Source: Erythrobacter sp. KY5 (GTDB taxonomy: Bacteria > Pseudomonadota > Alphaproteobacteria > Sphingomonadales > Sphingomonadaceae). From it: 64,000 nucleotides of DNA. The notes below the pieces were generated by a model. It had not been told where the DNA came from and did not search any database. It saw only the letters and a program-made list of their open reading frames with translations. Location of the stretch: the NCBI RefSeq assembly GCF_003264115.1, contig NZ_CP021912.1:744001-808000 (forward strand). The letters run 5' to 3'. A program made the translations under genes and the position numbers. Below are positions 42,803 to 51,916 of this stretch, in pieces (position 1 is the stretch's first letter; each line of letters starts with the position of its first letter).

Positions 42803-44131
42803 ATGACAGGCCTGAATACGACCGTGGTATCCCCGTTCCCGGTTGAATCGAACGTTTCGCGGCCCGCAAGCTTCGCTCGGACGCAGGCATCGCATGCGGC
42901 TTTGCTCGATTCAACAATGCCGCTTCTGTCCCAAGCATGGCAAAAAGATCGTGTGTCGATTGGCCCAAGCGACCAGTTTGCCGCGTCGAAGGCGCCGAGG
43001 CCGGCGGGCGCGGTGGCGGTCGATCTGGTCCACGCGCCCGTGGCGGCGCTCTGCCGAAATCAGGCAGGGCGCGTCACGCTTGCCTACAACCCTGCCCATA
43101 GTGCAGCGGCTCAGCCAGCGCTTCTCGCAAGTGCAGCGCCTCCCGGCCTGCCGATTGCCGGCGACACCGAAAGCCTTGCCCTCCTGACACTGGCCGAGCG
43201 CATCGCGAAAAGCGCCATTCCCGTCCTGCTGGAAGGGCCGACCGGAACCGGCAAGGAAGTGATGGCGCGCTTCGTCCACACGCTTAGCGATCGTTGCTCA
43301 GGCCCTTTTGTTGCGGTCAATTGCGCAGCCATGCCCGAAGCGATGCTGGAAGGATTATTGTTCGGTCATCGCAAGGGCGCATTCACCGGGGCGGGTGAGG
43401 CCCGCGAAGGGCTATTCCGGGCGGCGGATGGAGGTTCGCTTCTGCTCGACGAAATCGGCGAATTGCCGCTTGCTCTGCAGGCAAAATTGCTGCGCACTTT
43501 GCAGGAAGGCGAGGTGCTGCCGCTTGGCGCGACAAAGCCTGTGAAGGTCGACGTGCGGATTATCGCAGCAACCAATCGCACGCTTGTTGACGAAGTGGCG
43601 AGGGGCCGGTTTCGCGAAGACTTGCTTTACCGGCTCAATGTCTTCCCCCTCACCATTCCCGCCTTGCGCGACAGGCGCGGCGATATCGCTCCGCTGGCGT
43701 TCGGAATGTTGCTTCGCCATGCCTGTAAGCCGGGCGGCCCGACCTGGATATCAGGTCAGGCGATGGCATTGCTTGAGGCGCATCCCTGGGCCGGCAATGT
43801 GCGAGAACTGGAAAACGTCATTCGCCGCGCGATCCTGCTTGCGGGCAAGGAGCCGCGCATTGGCAGCGAGCATATCGTCTTCGACCAGGCCGCCCGCGGA
43901 GTTGAGAAACCGGTGCACGCCTGGCCCATGCCCGACATCTCGGGCGCGCCAAGTTCGCTGTCCGACGTCGCGTTTAAATCCGAAGCGCAGGCGATCCTGA
44001 ATGCGCTGCAAACCCATGGTGGGCACCGGGGCAAGACGGCGCGAAGCCTTGGAATATCGGAGCGCACCTTGCGCTACCGGCTGGCGTCGATGCGCGAATC
44101 CGGGCTGATCGTCGCTGGAGGTGAGGCATGA
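42803..44131 (+). CDS. Sigma-54-dependent flagellar activator (FleQ/FlbD type)
   Basis: A 442-residue enhancer-binding protein that would drive sigma-54 RNA polymerase at the early flagellar promoters. The ATG at 42803 follows AAGGTGG; a TTG at 42749 is less likely. The first 125 residues are low-complexity with no receiver domain. The AAA+ domain has LEGPTGTGKE (Walker A, 145-152), GAFTGA (192-197, sigma-54 contact), GGSLLLDEIGELPL (Walker B) and RFREDLLYRLNVFPL. A Fis-type HTH (HRGKTARSLGISERTLRYRLASM) ends the protein. The stop is coupled to fliE (ATGA). FleQ and FlbD differ in the N-terminus, and I cannot choose between them. Confidence 0.93.
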   Translation: MTGLNTTVVSPFPVESNVSRPASFARTQASHAALLDSTMPLLSQAWQKDRVSIGPSDQFAASKAPRPAGAVAVDLVHAPVAALCRNQAGRVTLAYNPAHSAAAQPALLASAAPPGLPIAGDTESLALLTLAERIAKSAIPVLLEGPTGTGKEVMARFVHTLSDRCSGPFVAVNCAAMPEAMLEGLLFGHRKGAFTGAGEAREGLFRAADGGSLLLDEIGELPLALQAKLLRTLQEGEVLPLGATKPVKVDVRIIAATNRTLVDEVARGRFREDLLYRLNVFPLTIPALRDRRGDIAPLAFGMLLRHACKPGGPTWISGQAMALLEAHPWAGNVRELENVIRRAILLAGKEPRIGSEHIVFDQAARGVEKPVHAWPMPDISGAPSSLSDVAFKSEAQAILNALQTHGGHRGKTARSLGISERTLRYRLASMRESGLIVAGGEA

Positions 44132-44493
44132 GCAGCGTCGGGGGCGCAGGCGGTCCGATGACGTCGATCAGCCAGATCATGGCGCTGCGCCAGGAGGTGC
44201 TGGCACGCAGCGAGGCGCTTCAGCAGGTCCGGGCGGTGAACGGACCTCAGCCCGCACAGGGCACCCAGCCAGCAAACAGCTTTGCCAGCGCGCTCAATGG
44301 CGCGCTGCAGGATGTGAGCGCGGTTCAGGCGAAATCGGGCGCGATGCAGGCTGCATACGAACGCGGCGAAGTGACCGACATCGCCAAGGTGATGCTCGCG
44401 CGACAGGAAGCTGGCGTTGCATTCGAAGCGACGCTTCAGGTGCGCAACAAGCTCTTGTCCGCTTATCAAGACATCATGCGGATGGGGAGCTAG
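44128..44493 (+). CDS. fliE: Flagellar MS-ring/rod adaptor FliE
   Basis: A 121-residue protein that joins the MS ring to the rod. The ATG overlaps the preceding stop. The conserved C-terminal part is YERGEVTDIAKVMLARQEAGVAFEATLQVRNKLLSAYQDIMRM, and NSFASALNGALQDVSAVQ precedes it. Its length is slightly above that of enteric FliE (104). It opens the fliE-to-fliS series. Confidence 0.95.
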   Translation: MSSVGGAGGPMTSISQIMALRQEVLARSEALQQVRAVNGPQPAQGTQPANSFASALNGALQDVSAVQAKSGAMQAAYERGEVTDIAKVMLARQEAGVAFEATLQVRNKLLSAYQDIMRMGS

Positions 44494-44498
44494 GGTAA

Positions 44499-46142
44499 GT
44501 GGCCGAGGCAAACCTTCCCGCTACTGGCGCAGGCGCGATCGCGCTGGATCGACCATCATTTGCTGCGACCGGCGACTGGCGCGAGCGAACACGCGCGTTC
44601 ATGGCACAGCCCGCATTCCAGCGCGCTCTGCCAGCGCTGGTCGGACTGGTCGCATTGGCCGGTGTTGCCGCGCTCTACCTTGCAATCGCGCAAGGCCCAC
44701 AGCGCATCCTCTATTCCGACCTTTCCGATGCGGAGCGTGCCAAGGTTACGCAGGCGCTTGAAACCGGCGGCATCACCTATGCAATTGACAATTCGACCGG
44801 TGCGATCACCGTGTCGGAAAGCGACGTCTACCGCGCGCGGATGCTGGTCGCGAGCGACACCGGCCTGGCTGCGCCCGAAGGTGCGAGCGCCATGCTCGAT
44901 GCGATCCCGCTGGGTTCGAGCCGCACGCTGGAGGGCGAAAGGCTGAGACTTGCCCGCGAGCGCGAACTGATGCTCACCATTCGCGAGATCGACGGGATCG
45001 AGAGCGTGCGGGTCCATCTCGCAACGCCAGAGCGATCGGCTTTCGTTCGCGAGAACAACCCGCCCAGCGCCAGCGTGATGCTGCGCCTTGTGAGCGGCCG
45101 GTCGCTTGCCCAGTCGCAGGTAGAGGCCATCGTCAATCTCGTTTCCGGTTCGGTGCCGGGGCTGTCACCCGACGATGTGCGCGTGATCGATCAGAACGGC
45201 CGCCTGCTATCCGCTGCGCGCGAAGATGCGTTGAGCGGCCTCGTGCTGCAACGTGAATTCGAGGCCAAGCTGCGTGAACAACTCGGCACCCTGCTTGCGC
45301 CGCTTCTTGGAGAGGGCAACTTTTCTAGTCAGGTCCAGGTCGAACTGGTGCAGGAAGAATCCACCTCTGCGCGCGAAAGCTATGATCGCGAAGGCGTCGT
45401 CCGCAGCGAAAGCGAACGCAGCGCGACCCGGATGGCTGCGGGCGCAGTGGGCGGCATTCCGGGCGTTCCGGCAAACACCCCGCCTCCCGACGCGCAGCTT
45501 GTCGATGGCCCTCCCGAAGCAACCGAAGCTGATGGCGAACAGGCCGCTGACCGGGACCGGGAGATATCGACGCAGCGCAATTACGAACTGGGACGAGAGG
45601 TCGCGGTCACGTCGATCCGGCCAGGGGGTCTGGTGAAGCTTTCCGTAGCGGTTGCAGTCAGCGATGCCGCGCTTGCTGCCGCTGCTCCGATGACGGCTCA
45701 GCAGCTCCAATCGCTTATCAGCGCCGCTGTGGGCGCGGACGAACAGCGCGGCGACAAGGTCGAGGTCGTCGTCAGCGCGTTCGAGAATACGGATATCGAG
45801 CCGCTCGCATTCTACGAGCAGAAATGGTTCGCCGACGTGCTGCGATATGTCACCGCGCTGATTGCGGTGCTCTTGGTTCTGCTGCTTGGTGTGCGACCGT
45901 TTATCAAGCGCATGCGCGAGCCGTCGCAAGTCACTCCCGCATCCAAAGGCGAGGGGCGCGAAGGCGGCGAGAGCGATGGTGTGCACCGGGAAATCGCAGG
46001 TGAGCCTTTAGCCAGTGCATTCCCTGAAAAGGTCGAACTCGCCCGCCAGCTCGCGGCCAGCCAGCCTGATCGGGCAGTCGAAGCCTTGCAGCGCATGCTC
46101 GACGTATCGACTGACGCCAAAGGCAAGGCGAGCGCATCATGA
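44499..46142 (+). CDS. fliF: Flagellar MS-ring protein FliF
   Basis: A 547-residue basal-body ring protein with a GTG start. The first membrane helix is at about residues 45-66 (ALPALVGLVALAGVAALYLAI) and the second at about 447-470 (YVTALIAVLLVLLLGVRPFI). Between them are the periplasmic ring-building domains, with ALETGGITYAIDNSTGAITVSESDVYRARMLVASDTG and SVRVHLATPERSAFVRENNPPSASVML. The C-terminal cytoplasmic tail binds FliG. It is coupled to fliG by ATGA. Confidence 0.96.
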   Translation: MAEANLPATGAGAIALDRPSFAATGDWRERTRAFMAQPAFQRALPALVGLVALAGVAALYLAIAQGPQRILYSDLSDAERAKVTQALETGGITYAIDNSTGAITVSESDVYRARMLVASDTGLAAPEGASAMLDAIPLGSSRTLEGERLRLARERELMLTIREIDGIESVRVHLATPERSAFVRENNPPSASVMLRLVSGRSLAQSQVEAIVNLVSGSVPGLSPDDVRVIDQNGRLLSAAREDALSGLVLQREFEAKLREQLGTLLAPLLGEGNFSSQVQVELVQEESTSARESYDREGVVRSESERSATRMAAGAVGGIPGVPANTPPPDAQLVDGPPEATEADGEQAADRDREISTQRNYELGREVAVTSIRPGGLVKLSVAVAVSDAALAAAAPMTAQQLQSLISAAVGADEQRGDKVEVVVSAFENTDIEPLAFYEQKWFADVLRYVTALIAVLLVLLLGVRPFIKRMREPSQVTPASKGEGREGGESDGVHREIAGEPLASAFPEKVELARQLAASQPDRAVEALQRMLDVSTDAKGKASAS

Positions 46143-47182
46143 GCGAGGCAGGCGACATGCTCGTAAAGGCTGCTGATCCTGCGTCGGCAGAGCCACTGAG
46201 CAGGATCGACCGGGTTGCCGTGTTTCTGATGCTGCTTAGCGATGACCTTGCTGTCGATTTGCTGGCAAGGCTTGGACCCGATGAACTTGAACGGATCGGC
46301 ACATCCATGTGCGCGCTTGGCGAAGTGGATGAGGGTGCGATGACCGAAGCGCTTGACGATTTCGTCCTTGAAAGCTCGCGCGAGGTGATCACCGGACAGG
46401 ATCGCTCGGTACAGGTGCGCTCGCTGTTCGAACGCTCGCTCGGCCCTACCAAGGCGGAGAGCATGATGCTGCGGATTGAGCCTGATGCCCGCCCGCGCAC
46501 GATCGAAATGGCGCGCTGGCTTGCACCTTCGGTCCTGCTCAAACTTGTCGAGGACGAGCACCCACAGGTCATCGCTGCCTTGCTGCTCTTGCTCGATCCC
46601 GATCCGGCAGCGCAGGTCCTGTCCGAGCTGCCCGGATACATCCAACCGACCGTGGTTGAGAGGGTGGCGTCGATGGGCAACGTGTCAGCCAAGGCGGTTG
46701 CCATGATCGACGCTCTCCTGTCGCAGCGTATCGGTGCAAGCTTTGGTGCGAGCGCGCTTAGCGTGGGCGGTCCGCGTGAAGCCGCTCAACTGATCAATCT
46801 TGCAGCCGGGGAAGTCCGGGGCACGGTGCTGCCCGCCATCGCACAGCGCAATGCGACCCTGGCCGAGAAGATCGAAGAGGAGCTGTTCACCTTCGAAATG
46901 CTGTTCGACCTCGAACCCAAGGATATGGGCGTGGTGCTTCGCGACGTGGACAGCGAAGTCCTGATCGATGCGCTCAAGGGCATCAGCGAGGAAGAGCGCG
47001 AATTCTTCTACCGAGCCATGTCTTCGCGTGCCGCGAACGGCATCAAAGACGAAATCGAGCTTCGCGGCCGCCTGACCCGCAGCGAAGTCGATGCGGCCCA
47101 GCGCAAGGTCGTCGAGCTCGCCCGCAAACTTGCGGACACCGGCGAAATCATCCTGGGAGGTGATGATGGCGAATTCGTCTGA
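46139..47182 (+). CDS. fliG: Flagellar motor switch protein FliG
   Basis: A 347-residue rotor protein that meets the stator and transmits torque. It carries LLARLGPDELERIG, the middle-domain EHPQVIAALLLLLDPDPAAQVLSELP (EHPQ motif), and the C-terminal LEPKDMGVVLRDVDSEVLIDALKG and SSRAANGIKDEIELRGRLTRSEVDAAQ. These fit all three FliG domains. The length is normal. The fliH start lies inside its last codons. Confidence 0.96.
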   Translation: MSEAGDMLVKAADPASAEPLSRIDRVAVFLMLLSDDLAVDLLARLGPDELERIGTSMCALGEVDEGAMTEALDDFVLESSREVITGQDRSVQVRSLFERSLGPTKAESMMLRIEPDARPRTIEMARWLAPSVLLKLVEDEHPQVIAALLLLLDPDPAAQVLSELPGYIQPTVVERVASMGNVSAKAVAMIDALLSQRIGASFGASALSVGGPREAAQLINLAAGEVRGTVLPAIAQRNATLAEKIEEELFTFEMLFDLEPKDMGVVLRDVDSEVLIDALKGISEEEREFFYRAMSSRAANGIKDEIELRGRLTRSEVDAAQRKVVELARKLADTGEIILGGDDGEFV

Positions 47183-47816
47183 CTGGATCGACGCGCTCGA
47201 ATGCGATGATACGCGGCCACAGGTCGGGGCGCAGGACTGGATCAGCGCTCTGACGGATTGTAGCGATTTCATCGAAGGACTGCCCTTCGCTAGTGTTTCC
47301 CCTCCTGCCACGCCGACCGTGCCGCCTCGCGAGGAGGAAGCGCTTCAGGCGACGGCGACACCTGATCCCATCGCCGAAGCCTTCGATGCGGGCAGGGCCG
47401 AAGGGCTCGCCGAGGCCGAGCGCCGATACAGCGAACGCGAGGATGCGAGGCGCGAATTGCGGCTTTCCTTTCGATCTTTCGACAGCGCAGCCACGGATGC
47501 TTTCGCAGCCCATCTTGCCCAGGCTGTCATGACGCTTTGCGAAGCGGCCATCTCCGATTTTCGCGCAGATCCCGAACGCCTGCTCGAACGCTGCAAGACA
47601 GCCGCGGCGCATTTCGGCGAAGCCGCGACCGAAGGCCGACTGCATCTCAATCCAGAGGACATGGACCTGCTTGGCAACGAGGCGCTTTGCGACTGGACGG
47701 TGATCGCAGACGAAAGCGTCGAGCGTTCCGGCCTGCGGTTCGAAGCTCACGATGGATCGATCAGCGACACGCCAGCCGATTGGCGGCGATCCATCGCAGC
47801 TGCGTTGAAAGGTTAG
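47166..47816 (+). CDS. fliH: Flagellar assembly protein FliH
   Basis: A 216-residue stator-like negative regulator of the FliI ATPase. The second of two tandem ATGs (47163 and 47166) is spaced best from GGGAGG, so 47166 is chosen. Sequence similarity is weak, as is common for FliH: an acidic N-terminus, a central helical region (FDAGRAEGLAEAERRYSEREDARRELRLSF, with the AxxxG-like pattern), and a C-terminal domain. The position between fliG and fliI supports the call more than the sequence. Confidence 0.8.
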   Translation: MANSSDWIDALECDDTRPQVGAQDWISALTDCSDFIEGLPFASVSPPATPTVPPREEEALQATATPDPIAEAFDAGRAEGLAEAERRYSEREDARRELRLSFRSFDSAATDAFAAHLAQAVMTLCEAAISDFRADPERLLERCKTAAAHFGEAATEGRLHLNPEDMDLLGNEALCDWTVIADESVERSGLRFEAHDGSISDTPADWRRSIAAALKG

Positions 47817-47823
47817 GCTTGCG

Positions 47824-49176
47824 ATGCTCGACCTCATGTCTCTGGAGCTGGAAAGATTTGGTCGTGCATCGGTAGAGCGCGGCCCATTCCGGTCGGGGAA
47901 AGTTGTCGCCTGTGACGGCGGTCTCATCGAAGTCTCAGGGCTCAGCGAGCCAATCGGCTCTCTTGGTGCAATAGCGAGCGATAGCGGCGAGGAGGCGTTG
48001 GCCGAGGTGATCGGATTTCGCCGCGGGCATTCGCTGATGATGCTTCTGGGCGATGCGCAATTGTTGCAACCGCGCGCAAGCGTTCGTGCGATCGGTTCTC
48101 CGGGCTGCGTTCGGGTCGGCGATGCGCTTCTGGGTCGGGCGGTGGATGGGCTTGGCCAGCCGATTGACGGAGGGCCTCCGGTCCAGGTCAGCGAAACCTG
48201 GCCGCTGCTGGGCAAACGCGAAGGCGCGCTTGCACGAAGCGGGGTGACTGAAAGCTTCGATTGCGGAGTGCGCGCCGTGAATGCGCTGGCGACGATGGGC
48301 GTGGGTCAACGCATGGGGATCATTGCCGGTTCCGGTGTCGGCAAATCAGTCCTGATCGACACGGTTGCTGCAAATGCCGAGGCCGATGTAGCGGTCATCG
48401 CGCTTATCGGCGAAAGGGCGCGCGAGGTCTCCGACTTCGTTGCGCGGCATATGTCGGGCACGGCGCGTGGCCGCATTGTGGTGGTCGCCGTTCCCGCCGA
48501 TCACGCGCCGAACCTGCGCCTGCGCGCGGCTCAATATGCCAGCGCCATCGCAGAATACTTTCGTGAGAAGGGCCGCAAGGTCATGCTCGTTCTCGACAGC
48601 CTTACGCGCGTTGCACATGCCGCGCGTGAGCTGGCGCTGGTGCTGGGCGAGCCGGGAGCGGCGCGCGGCTATCCGCCCAGCGCCCTTTCGACGATCACGC
48701 GGCTTGTTGAGCGGGCGGGGAACTGCGCGACTTCGGGCGGAGCTGTGACGGGCATTTATTCGGTCCTGGCCGATGGCGATGACACCTCTGATCCGGTCGT
48801 CGACACGGCGCGCGCGATCCTCGACGGGCACCTTGTCCTGTCGCGCGAACTGGCGCAGCGCGGTCATTATCCTGCGATCGATATTCCGGCGTCGTTGAGC
48901 CGGGTCATGCACGATGTGGCGCCAGCCAGCCAGGTTGAGGCGGCTCGCCGCTTGCGTGCCCTGATTGCTGCGCGCGAACAAAACCGCGATCTGGTGATGA
49001 TGGGTGCCTACCGCGCCGGCTCGGACCCTGAGCTTGATGCAGCGCTTGCTCATTCAAACGCAATCGATGCCTTTCTGCAGCAACCGCGCGACGCGTCTGT
49101 CCCCCTGGCACAAAGCCGGGCTCAACTGAGCGACCTGCTGGCCCAGATCGATGCACCCCTGATCGCCAATGCGTGA
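47824..49176 (+). CDS. fliI: Flagellum-specific ATPase FliI
   Basis: A 450-residue ATPase of the F1-beta family that powers protein export. Walker A is GIIAGSGVGKSVLID (about 158-172), the Walker B region is KVMLVLDSLTRVAHAARE, and the C-terminal segment has PSLSRVM-type text in IPASLSRVMHDVA. An N-terminal beta-barrel precedes. It is the usual length. It overlaps the start of fliJ. Confidence 0.96.
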   Translation: MLDLMSLELERFGRASVERGPFRSGKVVACDGGLIEVSGLSEPIGSLGAIASDSGEEALAEVIGFRRGHSLMMLLGDAQLLQPRASVRAIGSPGCVRVGDALLGRAVDGLGQPIDGGPPVQVSETWPLLGKREGALARSGVTESFDCGVRAVNALATMGVGQRMGIIAGSGVGKSVLIDTVAANAEADVAVIALIGERAREVSDFVARHMSGTARGRIVVVAVPADHAPNLRLRAAQYASAIAEYFREKGRKVMLVLDSLTRVAHAARELALVLGEPGAARGYPPSALSTITRLVERAGNCATSGGAVTGIYSVLADGDDTSDPVVDTARAILDGHLVLSRELAQRGHYPAIDIPASLSRVMHDVAPASQVEAARRLRALIAAREQNRDLVMMGAYRAGSDPELDAALAHSNAIDAFLQQPRDASVPLAQSRAQLSDLLAQIDAPLIANA

Positions 49177-49648
49177 GCGCTCGCGCCTTAAGCTTGCAGG
49201 TCGGCAAGCAATGCTTGCCAACATTGCCCGCAGAGAGGCGATGACCGGCTATGCCGAGGCCGTGCGGGAGGAAGGGCGCAGCCACGCACTGGCAACGCGC
49301 AGCCGCCGGTTGCTTGACGATTATTCGGAAAGGCCGGGCGGCGCTTGTGCAGACGACTTGCGTGACCTTTTTGCGTTCAAGCACTCGCTCGGGATGGTTG
49401 CATCTCAGGCCGAGGAAGCGCGGCGCGATGCGGCTGAACAGTTGAACTGGCACTCGCAGGTTCTCGCCGCAGCCGCAGCGCGGGCAGACGCGTCCGACGA
49501 CCGGCTCAGTGCCGCGAGGCTCGCCTTTTCTTCAGCGCTGGAGAGACGCGAAGAGGAAACGCCTCGGCGTGTGGCACGCAAGTTGCAGTCTGAGGAAAAC
49601 GAAGCCGTGCACCAGGCTGCGGCACCAGACACCGGGAATTGCGCGTGA
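49169..49648 (+). CDS. fliJ: Flagellar export protein FliJ
   Basis: A 159-residue coiled-coil protein that couples FliI to the export gate. The sequence is almost wholly helical and charged (REEGRSHALATRSRRLLDDY, AAEQLNWHSQVLAAAAARADASDDRLSAARLAFSSALERREEE). Identity to known FliJ is low, so the call rests on the order fliI-fliJ-fliK. Its start carries a near copy of the enhancer palindrome and its end carries the sigma-54 promoter of fliK. Confidence 0.75.
   Translation: MRERSRLKLAGRQAMLANIARREAMTGYAEAVREEGRSHALATRSRRLLDDYSERPGGACADDLRDLFAFKHSLGMVASQAEEARRDAAEQLNWHSQVLAAAAARADASDDRLSAARLAFSSALERREEETPRRVARKLQSEENEAVHQAAAPDTGNCA
49203..49219. promoter_or_regulatory. Near copy of the enhancer palindrome in fliJ
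   Basis: GGCAAGCAATGCTTGCC is a 17-base inverted repeat whose arms GGCAAGC/GCTTGCC match the flgB and flgN palindrome; only the centre differs. It lies about 355 bases upstream of the sigma-54 promoter for fliK. Confidence 0.5.
49570..49587 (+). promoter_or_regulatory. Sigma-54 promoter inside fliJ for fliK and downstream genes
   Basis: TGTGGCACGCAAGTTGCA contains TGGCACG-N4-TTGCA with the exact GG-N10-GC spacing; every fixed position fits. It lies inside the 3' end of fliJ, 57 bases before the fliK start, so it would start a new transcript for fliK-L-M-N-O-P-Q-R and onward. Confidence 0.82.
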
Positions 49649-51303
49649 TCGACCTCACCCTTCGTCAGCTTGCCGGAAGCGCAAGCTATTCAATCCAGCC
49701 GGAACCGTCCTTTTCTAGCGGTCTTCAAGCGGACCTGTCGGTGACACAGGGCTTTGGAGGATTGCTTGAGGGCGCACTTGCGCGTGAGCCGATCGTGGAT
49801 GGATCCGACAATCCGGTTGATTTGGCCATCTCCATCATTCCCACGCAGGAGCCGAAACCCGGCAATATGCTTCCGCCTGCCGGAAAAACGCTGCCTGATG
49901 AAAGTGATGAGGCCGCTGGCGCGGGAGTGCCGCGCGTTGAGACGGTGATGCAGCTGGCAAATACGGTCGAGCGATCGGACCTGGAGGTCGTCCCGCCCAT
50001 CTCACGCGATCCTGTGCGCGAAGTGACCAGCCGGGAGCAGATGCCGGACCGCATGCCTCCGGGCAGAGAGCTTGAGCCGCCGCATCATCGGGTCAATGGG
50101 CCGGTTGTATCGACCCGACCTCCGCAACTGGATGCAGGGCCGACAGCGATTCCGGAAACAAGGCAGGGCAGGATCGATCCAGATAGCCCTGCAATTGAAT
50201 CTCACGCTGGGCCGCACGTTCGAGACCATAGGCATGTCGAGCAGACGCCGCTCAGGAAGGAACAATTGCTTGAGCCAGCCAGGAAGGCCGAAACCAGCTC
50301 CCCGCAAGCTGACACTACGCAGATGGCCAAACCGAACCACGCGCCAATCCTGAGCCAACAGGGCGCACCTCTTGCCGAGCCGGTGTCCCTTCGACCCATC
50401 GCCCAAACGCAAGAACTCGCAGAGCAGGCACCTTCGAAGTCCGGCATCGCCGAGCAGGTGGCAACGACTAGCATACAGCAAGAACCAGCCCGTTCCGGCA
50501 AAGCAGCTCCCCCAATGCCTCTCAAATCAAGGATAACCGAGGCTGCGAGAACCGAACACCGGGACCGAAGCGCTCCGCCAACGGCAATTGTCAGCGCTGT
50601 TGCTGCAACACTCGATAACGCCAAAAGCCCGGATGATACCACCGCGAGCAGGCAGAACTTCGCGGCTTCTCTCGACGCGTCGGGGTCGCAGTCCCCTGCC
50701 TCGATCTCGCAAGGCACATCCACGCTCTCACAAGCGGTGACGCAGCCTCAGCTGCACACCCAGATACCATCCCCGACCCATGCGAACGCGCCGCAACCGC
50801 TCACCGACATTCGTCATGAAAGCCGTCCGGCAAATGCGCTCGAAAGCGTGATCGATCACCTCACCGAGGCCCGCGAAACCGGGCGCGTCGCGAAGTCCGA
50901 GGTCACTCTTCGCCATCAGGAGTTCGGAGCGATCAATATGCGCTTCGAGGTCAGCGGGTTCGATCTTCGCGCGACCCTTTCCGCGCGCGATCCCGCCTTC
51001 GTCGCCGCCGCACAAATCGCTCTGGTCGATCGTGCCATCGCCGCCACTGGCGAAAGCGCCGGCGCTCAGTCTCAGCGCGGGCAAGAGCAATCGCAGGGGC
51101 AGCATGGTCAGCAATCGCAAACTGGACAGCACGGATCTCAGGGAGAGCCCCGATACGGGTCATCCCTTGGGTCAGGGCAAGGGTCGCCTCAACCATATTC
51201 GTCGCAAACCAAGGGCGGCGATGAAGAGGGTGACCTGATACCTGCACCTGCCACGCACGAAAGTGCCGGCGGTGCAGCGCAGGCAAGTGATCTGTTCGCT
51301 TGA
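49645..51303 (+). CDS. fliK: Flagellar hook-length control protein FliK
   Basis: A 552-residue export-substrate switch and molecular ruler. The start chosen is the GTG at 49645, which overlaps the fliJ stop; a TTG lies two codons earlier. The first 400 residues are Pro/Gln/Ser-rich and variable, as in the ruler part of FliK. The C-terminal hook-length domain is SVIDHLTEARETGRVAKSEVTLRHQEFGAINMRFEVSGFDLRATLSARDP. The tail after residue 475 is unusually rich in Gln, Gly and Ser and contains many QG/GQ steps. It lies behind its own sigma-54 promoter. Confidence 0.88.
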   Translation: MIDLTLRQLAGSASYSIQPEPSFSSGLQADLSVTQGFGGLLEGALAREPIVDGSDNPVDLAISIIPTQEPKPGNMLPPAGKTLPDESDEAAGAGVPRVETVMQLANTVERSDLEVVPPISRDPVREVTSREQMPDRMPPGRELEPPHHRVNGPVVSTRPPQLDAGPTAIPETRQGRIDPDSPAIESHAGPHVRDHRHVEQTPLRKEQLLEPARKAETSSPQADTTQMAKPNHAPILSQQGAPLAEPVSLRPIAQTQELAEQAPSKSGIAEQVATTSIQQEPARSGKAAPPMPLKSRITEAARTEHRDRSAPPTAIVSAVAATLDNAKSPDDTTASRQNFAASLDASGSQSPASISQGTSTLSQAVTQPQLHTQIPSPTHANAPQPLTDIRHESRPANALESVIDHLTEARETGRVAKSEVTLRHQEFGAINMRFEVSGFDLRATLSARDPAFVAAAQIALVDRAIAATGESAGAQSQRGQEQSQGQHGQQSQTGQHGSQGEPRYGSSLGSGQGSPQPYSSQTKGGDEEGDLIPAPATHESAGGAAQASDLFA

Positions 51304-51337
51304 GTGAGGCGCAATGCGCAAAAGGAGCTGATCGAGC

Positions 51338-51916
51338 ATGGCAGGCGACAAGGATGAAGGCACCGGCAAGAAATCGCGCGGCGGGCTGGTGAAGGTCGCC
51401 CTTGGCGCGGTGTTCCTGCTCGTTGCAGGTGCTGGCGGTGCCTACGCTGCGGTGGCGTCGGGCGCTTTCGGTGACAGCGGGCCAAGCGGTCCCGATCTTC
51501 CCGAATTTGTTCTCAAAGGTGAAAGCGATCCCTACGCCCTGCCGACCAGCGGCAAGGATGACGAGGTAAGCATCGTCTACGGGGATGGCGGAAGCGAATA
51601 TCGCACCGCGTATTACAGTTTCGACGACAGCTTCACCGCCAACCTCGCCGATTCCCCGGCGCTTATCCAGGTTGAGCTGGCCGTATCCACCCGCCGGGAC
51701 GGGCGCGTTTTGCAATGGGTGCAGGCGCATGAACTGGCGATACGTTCCGCCATCCTCGGACAGCTGGCGGCGACTTCAGAAAGCGATATCTACTCTGTCG
51801 AAGGCAAGGAGGCGCTGGCCGTGCGTCTGGCACAAGCGGTCAATGCGGTGCTCGAAGAGACGGAAGGGTTTGGCGGCGTCGATGCGGTCCACTTCAAAGG
51901 GATCCTAGTCCAGTGA
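51338..51916 (+). CDS. fliL: Flagellar basal-body protein FliL
   Basis: A 192-residue inner-membrane protein surrounding the stators. A single N-terminal helix (GGLVKVALGAVFLLVAGAGGAYAAV) follows a short cytoplasmic tail rich in Lys and Asp. The periplasmic domain has YYSFDDSFTANLADSPALIQVELAVSTRRD, the family's best-conserved stretch. The ATG follows AAAGGAG. It is coupled to fliM. Confidence 0.93.
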   Translation: MAGDKDEGTGKKSRGGLVKVALGAVFLLVAGAGGAYAAVASGAFGDSGPSGPDLPEFVLKGESDPYALPTSGKDDEVSIVYGDGGSEYRTAYYSFDDSFTANLADSPALIQVELAVSTRRDGRVLQWVQAHELAIRSAILGQLAATSESDIYSVEGKEALAVRLAQAVNAVLEETEGFGGVDAVHFKGILVQ

